Positions 30,333 to 37,370 of a stretch of DNA of 37,370 nucleotides are shown here, one piece after another; the stretch's first letter is position 1; each line of letters starts with the position of its first letter. A program made the position numbers and the translations under genes. Source of the DNA: a virus; the IMG/VR virus record IMGVR_UViG_3300003890_000023, positions 1-37,370 of that record. One strand, 5' to 3'. The notes beneath the pieces were generated by a model. The model was not told the origin of the DNA, made no database searches, and worked only from the letters and a program-made list of their open reading frames with translations.

Positions 30333-30343
30333 TGGGTGAGAAG

Positions 30344-32014
30344 ATGAACGACTGGAACCACCAAATCGTCGCTGTCGCAGAATCCATTCGCCGCATTGAG
30401 GCCGGCGAACGACGCTTCTGCATCACGTCGCCCACAGGAGGGGGCAAATCGAGGATTATCCTACGACTCTGCGAGTGGGCTGTGGCGCGCGGCTGGAATG
30501 TCGCGGTGTTCACCAATCGGCGATTGCTGACGGCGCAGCTCTCTCGCGGCCTGTCGGATGACGGTATCCATCTGGGTGTCCGCGCCGCAGACTTCGAGTC
30601 GTGGAGCGACCCGTTCGCCCCAGTCCAAATCTGCTCCGTGCCGACGGAGGATGCGCGCGTGCTCAAGAAGCGCATCGCGGCCATGCTCCGCTGCCGAACA
30701 GAAGAGGAGGCGGAGCGGGATCATCAGTTGTTTCCGGCGCAATTGGTCATCGTCGATGAGGTCCATATGAATTGCGGCACGCGCACTGTCGCGATTCTCG
30801 ACGAATACCGCGAGAAGCATGACGCCGTTGTCATTGGCGTCACGGCCACGCCCCTCGGAGTCTCGCACGTCTGCGACAGCTTGATTGTGGCAGGCAATAT
30901 GACGGAACTCCGCGCATGCGGCGCATTAGTGGCGGCGCGATGTTACGAGCCGGCCGTGATTGATCTGCCGAAGATCAAGCGGACCAAGAGCTACGTGTTT
31001 TTTCAGTCGCAGCGTCAGGCTGATGAAGCGATCAAGACGATCTGGACGCAGCATATCGTGGGGCATATCTGGACCCAGTGGAAAGCGCTGAACCCGGATG
31101 CGAGGCCGTCCCTCGGCATGGCTCCTGGGGTCAAGGAGTCGTTGGGCCTCGCAATGGAGTTCTGGCGAAATGGCGTCAATGCGGCCCATATCGACGCCGA
31201 GGGAGTCTATGTCGATGGCGACTACCGCAAGACCAACGATCCGGAGGTGCGCAACGAAATCTTCCAGCGCTCCAAGAGCGGCGAAGTCCCCATCATTTTC
31301 AATCGCTTCGTGCTCCGTGAAGCGATTGACCTGCCGTGGCTGCAACATCTCGTCCTGTGCACGCCGATTGCGAGCGTGCTGAGCTATGTCCAGACGGTCG
31401 GTCGCGTACTCCGCGCGTTTCCGGGCAAGGAGTTCGCACTGATCACCGATCATGCGAATAGTATCCGCGCGCACGGCTCGCCCAATATGGATCGAGACCG
31501 CGAATGGCGTCAGTATTTCTTCGAGGATGAGGCGAAGATGACCCGCGACCGACAGGAGGCCCTGCGCGATCCGGTGTCGAAGGAGCCTGAGCCGATTACG
31601 TGCCCGCAATGCGCGATGATTCGCCGGAGCGGGGCTGTCTGCCCCGGCTGCGGATATACCGGCGCGGCCTCGATCCGGTATATCATCCAGAGATCGGGCG
31701 ATCTCGTGCCGACGCCGGGAGACGTGTTCCCTCGCCGCAAAACGAAGATGACGTCGGACACTCTCTCTCAGTGGATCAAAATCTACCATCAGATGCGCAA
31801 CGCGAAAAAACCAAAATCGTTCCGACAGGCTCTTGCATATTTCAAGCATCTCCATCATTATGAGCCGCCGCACGACTTGCCGCTCATGCCGAAGGAGCGT
31901 CGCGACTTCACACGCAAAATCCGGGACGTGCCCTTCCGGGATTTGATTCCGCGAGAGGATCAGTATCAGACCCAAGGAGAGTTCAAGACAGACAAGACGC
32001 TTGCACTGACATAG
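30344..32014 (+). CDS. SF2 DEAD/DEAH-type helicase
   Basis: A 556-residue ATP-dependent helicase. Motif I SPTGGGKSRI lies near residue 28, motif II IVDEVHMNCG near 137, motif III-like GVTATPLG near 165, and motif VI QTVGRVLRAF near 350. The C-terminal part has a four-Cys zinc ribbon (CPQCAMIRRSGAVCPGCGY) near 420. This combination occurs in phage replication or recombination helicases of the type III restriction/RecQ-like class. The GTG at 30317 is an alternative start that would encode MGSQQVGEK first; I prefer the ATG because MNDWNHQIVAV leads directly into the helicase fold. Confidence 0.9.
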   Translation: MNDWNHQIVAVAESIRRIEAGERRFCITSPTGGGKSRIILRLCEWAVARGWNVAVFTNRRLLTAQLSRGLSDDGIHLGVRAADFESWSDPFAPVQICSVPTEDARVLKKRIAAMLRCRTEEEAERDHQLFPAQLVIVDEVHMNCGTRTVAILDEYREKHDAVVIGVTATPLGVSHVCDSLIVAGNMTELRACGALVAARCYEPAVIDLPKIKRTKSYVFFQSQRQADEAIKTIWTQHIVGHIWTQWKALNPDARPSLGMAPGVKESLGLAMEFWRNGVNAAHIDAEGVYVDGDYRKTNDPEVRNEIFQRSKSGEVPIIFNRFVLREAIDLPWLQHLVLCTPIASVLSYVQTVGRVLRAFPGKEFALITDHANSIRAHGSPNMDRDREWRQYFFEDEAKMTRDRQEALRDPVSKEPEPITCPQCAMIRRSGAVCPGCGYTGAASIRYIIQRSGDLVPTPGDVFPRRKTKMTSDTLSQWIKIYHQMRNAKKPKSFRQALAYFKHLHHYEPPHDLPLMPKERRDFTRKIRDVPFRDLIPREDQYQTQGEFKTDKTLALT

Positions 32015-32332
32015 CGCGAAAGCGCAAACGGTTAAACGGTCATGCTACCGACTGCCGAGGCGAGAGCACAGCGACAAAGGCATGACGACCAAAATCTGAA
32101 ACTCCGGTTCGGAAACAACGGTCCTTGCGGCAAGCGTGTCGGCGCGCCGCTCGCGACCAGGGCCGGGGCAGTCGTGCCGGCGACCTGGTCGTTGGCACGG
32201 AGATGAGTCAGATGAGGTGGGGACTCCCGCGTAACAACCGGGGTGGAGGCAGCCGAGAAATGTGGTGGTGGGTAGGGGCAACTGCGCGCCAATTGCACGA
32301 GTTGCTTGCCAGAGGCTCAGCAGGAGACACGG
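32015..32332. other. Region with only doubtful short frames
   Basis: Two possible frames exist: 32042-32206 (54 residues, MLPTAEARAQRQRHDDQN) and 32203-32415 (70 residues, MSQMRWGLPRNNRGG), overlapping as ATGA. Both are rich in Arg and Gly, lack recognisable domains, and the second runs into the primase-polymerase gene. They may be coupled small genes, but coding is not established. No terminator, repeat-like element or clear promoter was seen. Confidence 0.35.
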
Positions 32333-33136
32333 ATGTCAACAGACGAAGGATTGGTGACGGTTGCTCTGTCGGCGAAGGAAGCCGCGTTACGATACATCTT
32401 CGGCTTTGGGATTAGTTGCTTACCACTTTGTGTGGGGCACAAGACGCCGAGTATCACCTCGTGGAAAGAGTATCAGTTGCGGCGTCCGACAGCGATGGAG
32501 GTCATGGGGTGGCCGGATGGTAATATCGGGATCGTCACCGGATCGATCAGCGGACTGATCGTCGTGGATTGCGAGTCGGTGCAGGATGCGACGTGGTTCT
32601 GGGATCAGCGCGGGCAGACGCCCACCATCGTGGAGACGCCTCGCGGCATCCATTTTTATTTTCGCCATCCGGGCGAATATGTGGGCAATGCCCAGCGCGT
32701 GAAGGATGAGAGCGGACAGCCGCGATACGACATTCGCGGCGATGGAGGCTATGTCGTTGCGCCGCCCAGTCGTGTGGAGCGACAGGAGGGCGTGAAGGTG
32801 AGCGGCGAGTACCGATGGAGACGGGGCAAAGAGTTAGTCCGCATCGACTCGCTTCCGGTGTTTAATCTGGAGTGGCGACCGGCGCACCAGACGGTTGCCT
32901 TTGCGTCGCGGCGCATCACGGATGGTGTGAAATATATCGCGCAGATTCGGGCAATCAGCGGCCAGGGGGGGCACAATGCCACGTTCCGCGCGGCCCACTG
33001 CTTACGCGATGCGGGGATGAGGGAAGCGGAAGCATTGGCCGCGCTGATCGAATGGAATGTGACGAATGCCGAACCGCCATGGTCGCTGGCGGAGCTGCTG
33101 CACAAGATCAAGGACGCTTTTTCGGGAGAATCATAA
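32333..33136 (+). CDS. Bifunctional primase/polymerase (prim-pol) domain protein
   Basis: A 267-residue protein with the archaeo-eukaryotic primase-like prim-pol fold. IPFxxGxK-type segment PLCVGHKTPSITSWKEYQ lies near residue 30, followed by GIVTGSISGLIVVDCES with the catalytic acidic residue near 77. TPRGIHFYFRHPG near 105 provides the His, and DIRGDGGYVVAPPS near 135 is the second catalytic strand. The C-terminal 70 residues are helical (GHNATFRAAHCLRDAGMREA). It probably makes primers for phage replication together with the separate helicase. AGGAGACACGG precedes the ATG. Confidence 0.9.
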   Translation: MSTDEGLVTVALSAKEAALRYIFGFGISCLPLCVGHKTPSITSWKEYQLRRPTAMEVMGWPDGNIGIVTGSISGLIVVDCESVQDATWFWDQRGQTPTIVETPRGIHFYFRHPGEYVGNAQRVKDESGQPRYDIRGDGGYVVAPPSRVERQEGVKVSGEYRWRRGKELVRIDSLPVFNLEWRPAHQTVAFASRRITDGVKYIAQIRAISGQGGHNATFRAAHCLRDAGMREAEALAALIEWNVTNAEPPWSLAELLHKIKDAFSGES

Positions 33137-33576
33137 TGGCCTCATTCAACCAGGTTGTTGTTGCCGGGACACTGGGCAGCAATGTCGTATTGAGATATAC
33201 GCCCTCCGGGACGGCGGTGTGCGATCTGAACCTGGCCGTTACGCGCAAGTGGTTCGACAAGCAGTCGCAGCAAAAGCGAGATGAGACGACGTGGGTGACG
33301 GTGACGCTTTGGGGTCGCACGGCGGAAATCGCGGCGCAGTATCTCTCGAAGGGGAAGTCCGTGCTGATCGGGGGACGACTCCAGGAGTCTGTGTGGGCCG
33401 ACAAAAAAACCGGGGAGAAGCGCCGAATGCTCAAGGTGGTTGGTGAGACGCTGCAACTACTCGGCAGTCGCGGAGCAGAAGATCAGCGTCCGCCGAACGA
33501 CAATTACGGCGAAGAATCGCAAGTGGAGTCGCCCCGGTTTCCCAGCGATCCGCCGGCAAAGGAGATTCCGTTCTGA
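33136..33576 (+). CDS. ssb: Single-stranded DNA-binding protein
   Basis: A 146-residue SSB. The OB fold is clear: FNQVVVAGTLGSNVVLRYTP, VCDLNLAVTRKW, TTWVTVTLWGRTAEIAAQYL, SKGKSVLIGGRLQESVW and RMLKVVGETLQLLGSR, spanning residues 1-112. The tail is short, acidic and ends AKEIPF, close to the DDIPF tip that recruits partner proteins. It should coat single strands during replication and assist the ERF protein. It starts on the stop of the primase gene and its stop overlaps the next ATG. Confidence 0.96.
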   Translation: MASFNQVVVAGTLGSNVVLRYTPSGTAVCDLNLAVTRKWFDKQSQQKRDETTWVTVTLWGRTAEIAAQYLSKGKSVLIGGRLQESVWADKKTGEKRRMLKVVGETLQLLGSRGAEDQRPPNDNYGEESQVESPRFPSDPPAKEIPF

Positions 33577-33998
33577 TGCAGCGGACGAATTCGCGCAAAC
33601 ACGAAAACCTGAGGTTGCGATACGCATATCGCGATGAGAATCCGGAATGCGAACTATCGAAGTGGATGGCACGCCATTACCGTGCAGGACTCACGGAACG
33701 AGAACTGACAGACGAGTCGGCGGACGTGCATCATATCTTCAGCATGGGGAGTCGGCCGGACCTGTGGACGAACCTGATCACACTATCGCGGCCGATCCAT
33801 GCGTGGTGTCATCGCTGCCCGGTAGAGGGGCGGATCGTGGCCTTGCATCGGAAGCTGATGAAAAAGGAATTGGATTTGAAGGAATTTCGCCGGGCGTCGG
33901 GGATGAGGCTGGAGGGCTGGCTGCTTTCGCACGAGACGGCGGTTGCGCCGTTGCGTCCGCTGCACGCGGAGTTGCTTTCGTTTGCAGAGCGAGAGTAA
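33576..33998 (+). CDS. HNH-endonuclease-like protein
   Basis: A 140-residue protein. Residues about 48-70 (ADVHHIFSMGSRPDLWTNLI, then TLSRPIHAWCHR) follow the HNH pattern: HH, a central Asn about 16 residues later, and His/Cys on the following helix. The N-terminus is basic. The usual zinc CxxC pairs are missing, so activity is uncertain. In phages, such small proteins occur among recombination and packaging genes. It overlaps the ssb stop. Confidence 0.7.
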   Translation: MQRTNSRKHENLRLRYAYRDENPECELSKWMARHYRAGLTERELTDESADVHHIFSMGSRPDLWTNLITLSRPIHAWCHRCPVEGRIVALHRKLMKKELDLKEFRRASGMRLEGWLLSHETAVAPLRPLHAELLSFAERE

Positions 33999-34013
33999 GG
34001 AAGGGGGCGATGT

Positions 34014-34370
34014 ATGACAAGGACTCGACGGAAATCCGCGATGTCGCCGACGCAGCGCACGCTGCGCCTGTGCCGCAAGCATGGCTTCGCCGTGCAGGTG
34101 GTCGAGCGCTTCTGCGCGTTCTCGCGGAGGCGTATCGACCTTTTCGGATTTATTGACGTGATTGCGGCGGACGGCGCGAATATCCTCGGCATCCAGGTGA
34201 CGAGCGGCGCGAACATGGCGGCGCGGTTGGCGAAGATCAAGGCGGAACCGAGGGCGATGCAGTGGTTGGAGAGCGGCGGCCGGATTTTTGTGCACGGCTG
34301 GCGGAAGCGGGCGAAGACGAAGAAATGGGAGTGCCGCGAGATCGAAGTGACGCAGGAGATGTTGCGGTGA
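34014..34370 (+). CDS. PD-(D/E)XK-like phage protein
   Basis: A 118-residue basic protein. RRIDLFGFIDVIAADGANIL, then GIQVTSGANMAARLAKI, suggests a nuclease-like fold with DxFGxxD and a variant IQVTS strand where classical enzymes have ExK. Gene neighbours are recombination proteins, so a Holliday-junction-like or VRR-NUC-like role is possible. GGAAGGGGG precedes the ATG. Catalytic capacity is uncertain because the Lys is replaced. Confidence 0.6.
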   Translation: MTRTRRKSAMSPTQRTLRLCRKHGFAVQVVERFCAFSRRRIDLFGFIDVIAADGANILGIQVTSGANMAARLAKIKAEPRAMQWLESGGRIFVHGWRKRAKTKKWECREIEVTQEMLR

Positions 34371-34397
34371 CGATGAGCAAGTAATGCGAGTCTGAAT

Positions 34398-35450
34398 ATG
34401 CAAGAAAGGGCACGGACGAAGCGACCGGCGTTGCGCGCCCCGTTCCCGTACTTCGGGGGGAAATCGACTGTTGCACGCGAAGTGTGGAGGCGGTTTGGAG
34501 ATGTGGTAAATTACGTCGAACCGTTTTTCGGGTCCGGAGCCGTCTTGCTTGGCAGGCCGCGCCCATTCGCGGGCGTGGAAACAGTGAACGACAAGGACGG
34601 CTTCGTCGCGAATTTCTGGCGCGCCGTGCAATCTGCGCCGGACGAGGTGGCGCATTATTCCGACTGGCCGAGCAACGAGAACGATTTGCACGCGAGGCAC
34701 GCATGGTTGGTTGGCGTCAAGGAGTCTCTGCGCGCGCGCCTTGAAGGCGATCCGGAGTGGTACGATGCCAAAATCGCCGGCTGGTGGTGCTGGGGGATGT
34801 CCTGTTGGATCGGCGGTGGATTTTGCAGCGGCGAAGGCCCGTGGTGTGTGCGCGAGGACGCGGACGGCGTGTGCCGGCTGGTCCGCGAGGTGAGCGACGG
34901 ACCAGGCGTGAAGCGTCAGCGACTCCATCTGAGTTGCGCCGGGAAAGGTGTGCAGCGACGGCTAGACGCTAACTCAGGAGACAGCGAGGCGGCCAACGGC
35001 ATCTATCAGTGGATGCGTGCATTGGCAGGCAGGCTGGGGCGGGTGCGAGTCTGCTGCGGTGATTGGTCCCGCGTCTGCGGTCCAATGGTCACGGTCCATC
35101 ACGGCCTGACGGCCGTGTTTCTTGATCCGCCTTATTCCGAGGCGGCGGGTCGCGATGGCGAGCTATACTGTGAGGAGTCGATGTCGGTGGCGCATGATGT
35201 CCGGGAGTGGGCGATTAAGTGGGGCGGCGATCCTCGGATGCGCATTGCGCTGTGCGGGTATGAGGGCGAGCACGCAATGCCGGCAGATTGGAGCGTCTTC
35301 GCATGGAAGGCGCACGGCGGCTATGCGCATCGTAGCCGCAGCAAATCGCGTGGGAAAGCGAACGCGAAGAAAGAGCGCATCTGGTTTTCGCCGCATTGCA
35401 TGATCGGGCCTGCGGAGACGCAGGCGCTGCTGTTCGGAAACGAGAATTGA
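34398..35450 (+). CDS. dam: DNA adenine N6-methyltransferase (Dam-like)
   Basis: A 350-residue class D12 methylase. SAM-binding FPYFGGKSTVAREVWRRFGD lies near residue 16, NYVEPFFGSGAVL near 38, END near 88 and the catalytic DPPYSEAAGRDGELY near 243. The middle (about residues 100-215) is an insertion with several Trp and Cys residues, which may form the DNA-target domain. It should methylate adenine in phage DNA and protect it against restriction. It is followed after nine bases by a Mom-like modification gene, so the two form a DNA-modification pair. Confidence 0.9.
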   Translation: MQERARTKRPALRAPFPYFGGKSTVAREVWRRFGDVVNYVEPFFGSGAVLLGRPRPFAGVETVNDKDGFVANFWRAVQSAPDEVAHYSDWPSNENDLHARHAWLVGVKESLRARLEGDPEWYDAKIAGWWCWGMSCWIGGGFCSGEGPWCVREDADGVCRLVREVSDGPGVKRQRLHLSCAGKGVQRRLDANSGDSEAANGIYQWMRALAGRLGRVRVCCGDWSRVCGPMVTVHHGLTAVFLDPPYSEAAGRDGELYCEESMSVAHDVREWAIKWGGDPRMRIALCGYEGEHAMPADWSVFAWKAHGGYAHRSRSKSRGKANAKKERIWFSPHCMIGPAETQALLFGNEN

Positions 35451-35459
35451 CGGCACAGT

Positions 35460-36098
35460 ATGCTGCGAGTTGGCGCAATCGAGAAACGAACCGCAGAGAG
35501 GATGGTCATAGACCACCACTATCTGCACCGCCGCGCGTCTATCGTTTACGCATTCGGGCTTTGGCAAGACGATGTTGTTCGTGGCGTCGTCACGTTCGGC
35601 ATCCCTGCCGCTCGCCACCTGCAAATGAGTGCCTGCCCGTCGAACCCGGACCTTGTGATTGAGCTTAACCGACTGTGGGTTCACGACGATATGCCCCGCA
35701 ACAGCGAAACGTGGTTTCTCGCTCGTGCGCTCGCCGCCATGCCGCCCCGGATTGTTGTCAGCTATGCGGACACTACGCGCGGGCACATGGGCTTTGTCTA
35801 TAGGGCGGCAAATTTCGACTATGCCGGCTGGACCGATATGGAGCGGAAAACACCGCGGTACGACTACCTTGCGCCGTGGAAGCACACCCGTGACGCCTTC
35901 CGGGGAGGACTTGGGGCTGCATCCGAAAAACGCCGCCGCAAGCCAAAGGTCAAATATTGGACCGTCACCGGGAATGCTAGAGAGCGCCGCGATCTGCGCA
36001 AGATTTGCGGCTGGCCGTCCCTCTCGTGGAAGGAGATGCCGCCGCCGGTTGAGCACAGGCAACAGGTTACTTGCGAGATGTTTCTCGCGGCGGAATAG
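35460..36098 (+). CDS. mom: Mom-like adenine-modification protein
   Basis: A 212-residue protein related to phage Mu Mom, which adds a carbamoyl-methyl-type group to adenine. The GNAT-like pattern is visible: VIDHHYLHRRASIVYAFGLW, VVRGVVTFGIPAARHLQ, VIELNRLWVHDDMPRN near residue 66, then PRIVVSYADTTRGHMGFVYR and AANFDYAGWT near 95-125. The basic C-terminus (GAASEKRRRKPKVKYW) may contact DNA. It follows the Dam-like gene directly, and both would hide the genome from restriction enzymes. Confidence 0.85.
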   Translation: MLRVGAIEKRTAERMVIDHHYLHRRASIVYAFGLWQDDVVRGVVTFGIPAARHLQMSACPSNPDLVIELNRLWVHDDMPRNSETWFLARALAAMPPRIVVSYADTTRGHMGFVYRAANFDYAGWTDMERKTPRYDYLAPWKHTRDAFRGGLGAASEKRRRKPKVKYWTVTGNARERRDLRKICGWPSLSWKEMPPPVEHRQQVTCEMFLAAE

Positions 36099-36132
36099 AC
36101 ATTGACGGCGCGGAAAGGGGCGGGTCGGTGTG

Positions 36133-36309
36133 TCATCGCCCGCAGATGCGGTAGAGGACCGCGATCCGGACGCCGTGGTTCGGCTCCTCGTCTGGTGTGG
36201 GGAGTCGCGTGAGGTGCTTGGCGGGGATGCGATAGGCGACGGCCCACCGGACATCGGCGCACGGCTCTTCGTCCGGTGTGGGGACGTGGTCATAGTCGGA
36301 TATGGTCAT
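36133..36309 (-). CDS. Small LRV/HEAT-like repeat protein
   Basis: A 58-residue minus-strand protein starting MTISDYDHVPTPDEEP. It has about two copies of the 24-residue unit seen in the large repeat protein at the right edge (VRWAVAYRIPAKHLTRLPTP and VRIAVLYRICGR). GGAGGAGATATC before the ATG is a very strong ribosome site. It ends the minus-strand operon, tail to tail with mom. It may be a split-off part of the larger repeat gene. The CRISPR spacer at 26994-27029 resembles its start region. Confidence 0.7.
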   Translation of the reverse strand: MTISDYDHVPTPDEEPCADVRWAVAYRIPAKHLTRLPTPDEEPNHGVRIAVLYRICGR

Positions 36310-36349
36310 GATATCTCCTCCAGTGAGTGGACATGGTATGCGCGAGCGA

Positions 36350-36793
36350 TCACGGAGCACCGACCCACGGCGTGAGACATGGGATGTGATCGACTCTGCG
36401 CCAGTGGCAGATTCGCTCGACGCATTTGTGCGGCCGGCCCTTTTTGTAATCCCACGCGCTGATGATCCATTCCTGATTTTTTGGCGGCTCAGATGGGAGC
36501 GCGCTGCACGACTCTGGCGATAGGTGCAGGGCGAAGGGAGCATCACTCCCGTCCTCCCACATGATTTCGACGGCATCGGGCAATCGCATTTCCGGCCACG
36601 GACCGCGAGACAGGACGGCGTACTTCGCGCGGCGCATCTCCTGGATGATGGCGCGATGCGCGCGGGGGATGAGGATGCGGATCGCACCGGCATTCGGCGA
36701 GAGGTACAGCTTGCCGGCTGCCTCAATGGGAGACTGCCAATAGTCTGTGTGCGTAATCCATTGGCCGTGGTTTGTGATGGTGATGGTGCTCAT
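36350..36793 (-). CDS. Hypothetical protein between two LRV-like genes
   Basis: A 147-residue minus-strand protein beginning MSTITITNHGQWITHTDYWQ. It has alternating strands and helices (AAGKLYLSPNAGAIRILIPR, AHRAIIQEMRRAKYAVL) and a Trp-rich tail. I do not recognise the family. It separates two genes made of the same repeats. GGA at a suitable distance is the only ribosome-site trace. Confidence 0.55.
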   Translation of the reverse strand: MSTITITNHGQWITHTDYWQSPIEAAGKLYLSPNAGAIRILIPRAHRAIIQEMRRAKYAVLSRGPWPEMRLPDAVEIMWEDGSDAPFALHLSPESCSALPSEPPKNQEWIISAWDYKKGRPHKCVERICHWRRVDHIPCLTPWVGAP

Positions 36794-36843
36794 TGTGATT
36801 CCGAAATATAGAGGCGCGGCGCGGAAGACGCCTGGGACAGTGG

Positions 36844-37370
36844 TTACTGATACCGGATGCGCTCGGCGACCGTCCGGCGGACGGTGACGCTCGGCTCCTC
36901 GTCCGGTGTGGGGACCCGCTCCAGTCGCTCTGCCGGGATGCGATAGGCGACGGCCCGGCGCACGTCGGTGCACGGCTCCTCATCCGGCGTGGGGAGTCGC
37001 GTGAGGTGCTCGGCGGGGAGGCGATGTGCGACCATCCGCCGCACCTTGGCGTCCGGCTCCTCATCCGGCGTGGGGAGTCGCGTGAGGTGCTCGGCGGGGA
37101 GGCGATGTGCGACCATCCATCGGACATCGGTGCTCGGCTCCTCGTCCGGCGTCAGGAGTCGCGTGAGGTGCTCGGCGGGGATGCGATAGGCCACCGTCCG
37201 CCGGACGGTGGCGTCCGGCTCCTCCAGTGGCGTGGGGACGTCGGCCAGGCGTCCGGCCGGGATGCGTCGTGTGACGGCCCGCCGGACATCGGCGCTCGGC
37301 TCCTGCTCCGGCGTGAGTAGCGTGGTCAGCCGCTCAGCGGGGATGCGGTCCGCGACCATCCACCGGACGG
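36844..37370 (-). CDS. LRV/HEAT-like tandem-repeat protein, 5' end outside window
   Basis: At least 171 visible residues, with the frame open across the right edge (VRW precedes the internal ATG and fits the repeat), so the N-terminus lies outside. About seven tandem 24-residue units have the pattern DxxVRRxVAxRIPAEHLTRL followed by PTPDEEP. Each corresponds to a 72-base DNA unit, several almost identical. The pattern resembles leucine-rich-repeat-variant (LRV) or HEAT-like helical solenoids, usually protein-binding. The high DNA identity between units suggests recent expansion. A host-interaction or anti-defence function is speculative. Confidence 0.75.
   Translation of the reverse strand, partial: VRWMVADRIPAERLTTLLTPEQEPSADVRRAVTRRIPAGRLADVPTPLEEPDATVRRTVAYRIPAEHLTRLLTPDEEPSTDVRWMVAHRLPAEHLTRLPTPDEEPDAKVRRMVAHRLPAEHLTRLPTPDEEPCTDVRRAVAYRIPAERLERVPTPDEEPSVTVRRTVAERIRYQ

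Noticed and set aside
33783-34928. A 381-residue minus-strand frame opposite HNH, PD-(D/E)XK-like and dam genes
   Set aside because: It covers three + strand genes with recognisable motifs and is His/Arg/Pro-rich without a domain.
35163-36293. A 376-residue minus-strand frame opposite dam and mom
   Set aside because: Both + strand genes have family motifs. The frame's Arg/Pro/Ser composition is that of an antisense shadow.
1-37370. tRNA genes, integrase, attachment sites and a canonical lysis cassette
   Set aside because: No cloverleaf, tyrosine/serine recombinase or endolysin pattern was recognised. Small membrane proteins exist but cannot be called holins without an endolysin.

Overview
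The window is almost entirely a tailed-phage (or prophage) genome of siphovirus type. It has an HK97-style packaging and head module, a tail tube, a tape measure, and tail chaperones joined by a -1 frameshift. The genes are tightly packed, mostly on the + strand, and often overlap stop-to-start. I see no integrase and no obvious lysis cassette, and the last minus-strand gene runs off the right edge, so the genome is probably incomplete or cut at an arbitrary point. The host is unknown. The Cys/His-rich N-terminus of the 797-residue glycosyltransferase reminds me, from memory only, of proteins from Planctomycetota-type phages.

Layout. (1) 1-8.5 kb, packaging and head: terminase small and large subunits, portal, ClpP-like prohead protease, HK97 capsid and small head proteins, interrupted by a sugar-nucleotide epimerase and a small HTH protein. 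(2) 8.6-10.5 kb: a three-domain FkbM methyltransferase/methyltransferase/glycosyltransferase. (3) 10.5-17.8 kb: connector, head closure, tail completion, tail tube, chaperones with an A_AAA_AAC slippery site, tape measure, and tail-tip candidates including a protein with 28 cysteines. (4) 17.8-23.1 kb: a large multidomain glycosyltransferase, small membrane proteins, a deoxyribosyltransferase-like protein, a dATP/dGTP diphosphohydrolase-like protein, a zinc-peptidase-like protein and a metallophosphoesterase. (5) 23.1-24.7 kb, regulatory segment: a leaderless HTH gene, a small membrane peptide, a GNAT acetyltransferase and a phage csrA with candidate CsrA target sites upstream. (6) 24.8-27.4 kb, CRISPR island: array 1 (4 repeats), a 456-residue Cas12/TnpB-like protein that appears to lack RuvC catalytic residues, and array 2 (12 repeats). 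(7) 27.4-34.4 kb, replication and recombination: ERF annealing protein, ParB-like protein, SF2 helicase, primase-polymerase, SSB, HNH and PD-(D/E)XK-like nucleases. (8) 34.4-36.1 kb, DNA modification: Dam-like methylase and Mom-like protein. (9) 36.1-37.4 kb, minus strand: LRV/HEAT-like repeat proteins.

The most unusual system is the CRISPR island. Both arrays begin with the same 142-bp sequence, which in the second copy is also the 3' end of the cas gene. Neither adaptation genes nor other effectors are visible. Repeat-like sequences in the same orientation also lie outside the arrays: inside csrA, at the cas start, upstream of the GNAT gene, at the end of the ERF gene and at the helicase start. 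My inference is a compact, probably binding-only (CRISPRi-like) phage system whose repeats may be related to, or act on, translation-start regions of the phage's own early genes. One spacer also partly resembles the start of a small gene at the right end of the window, as expected if it targets a related phage.
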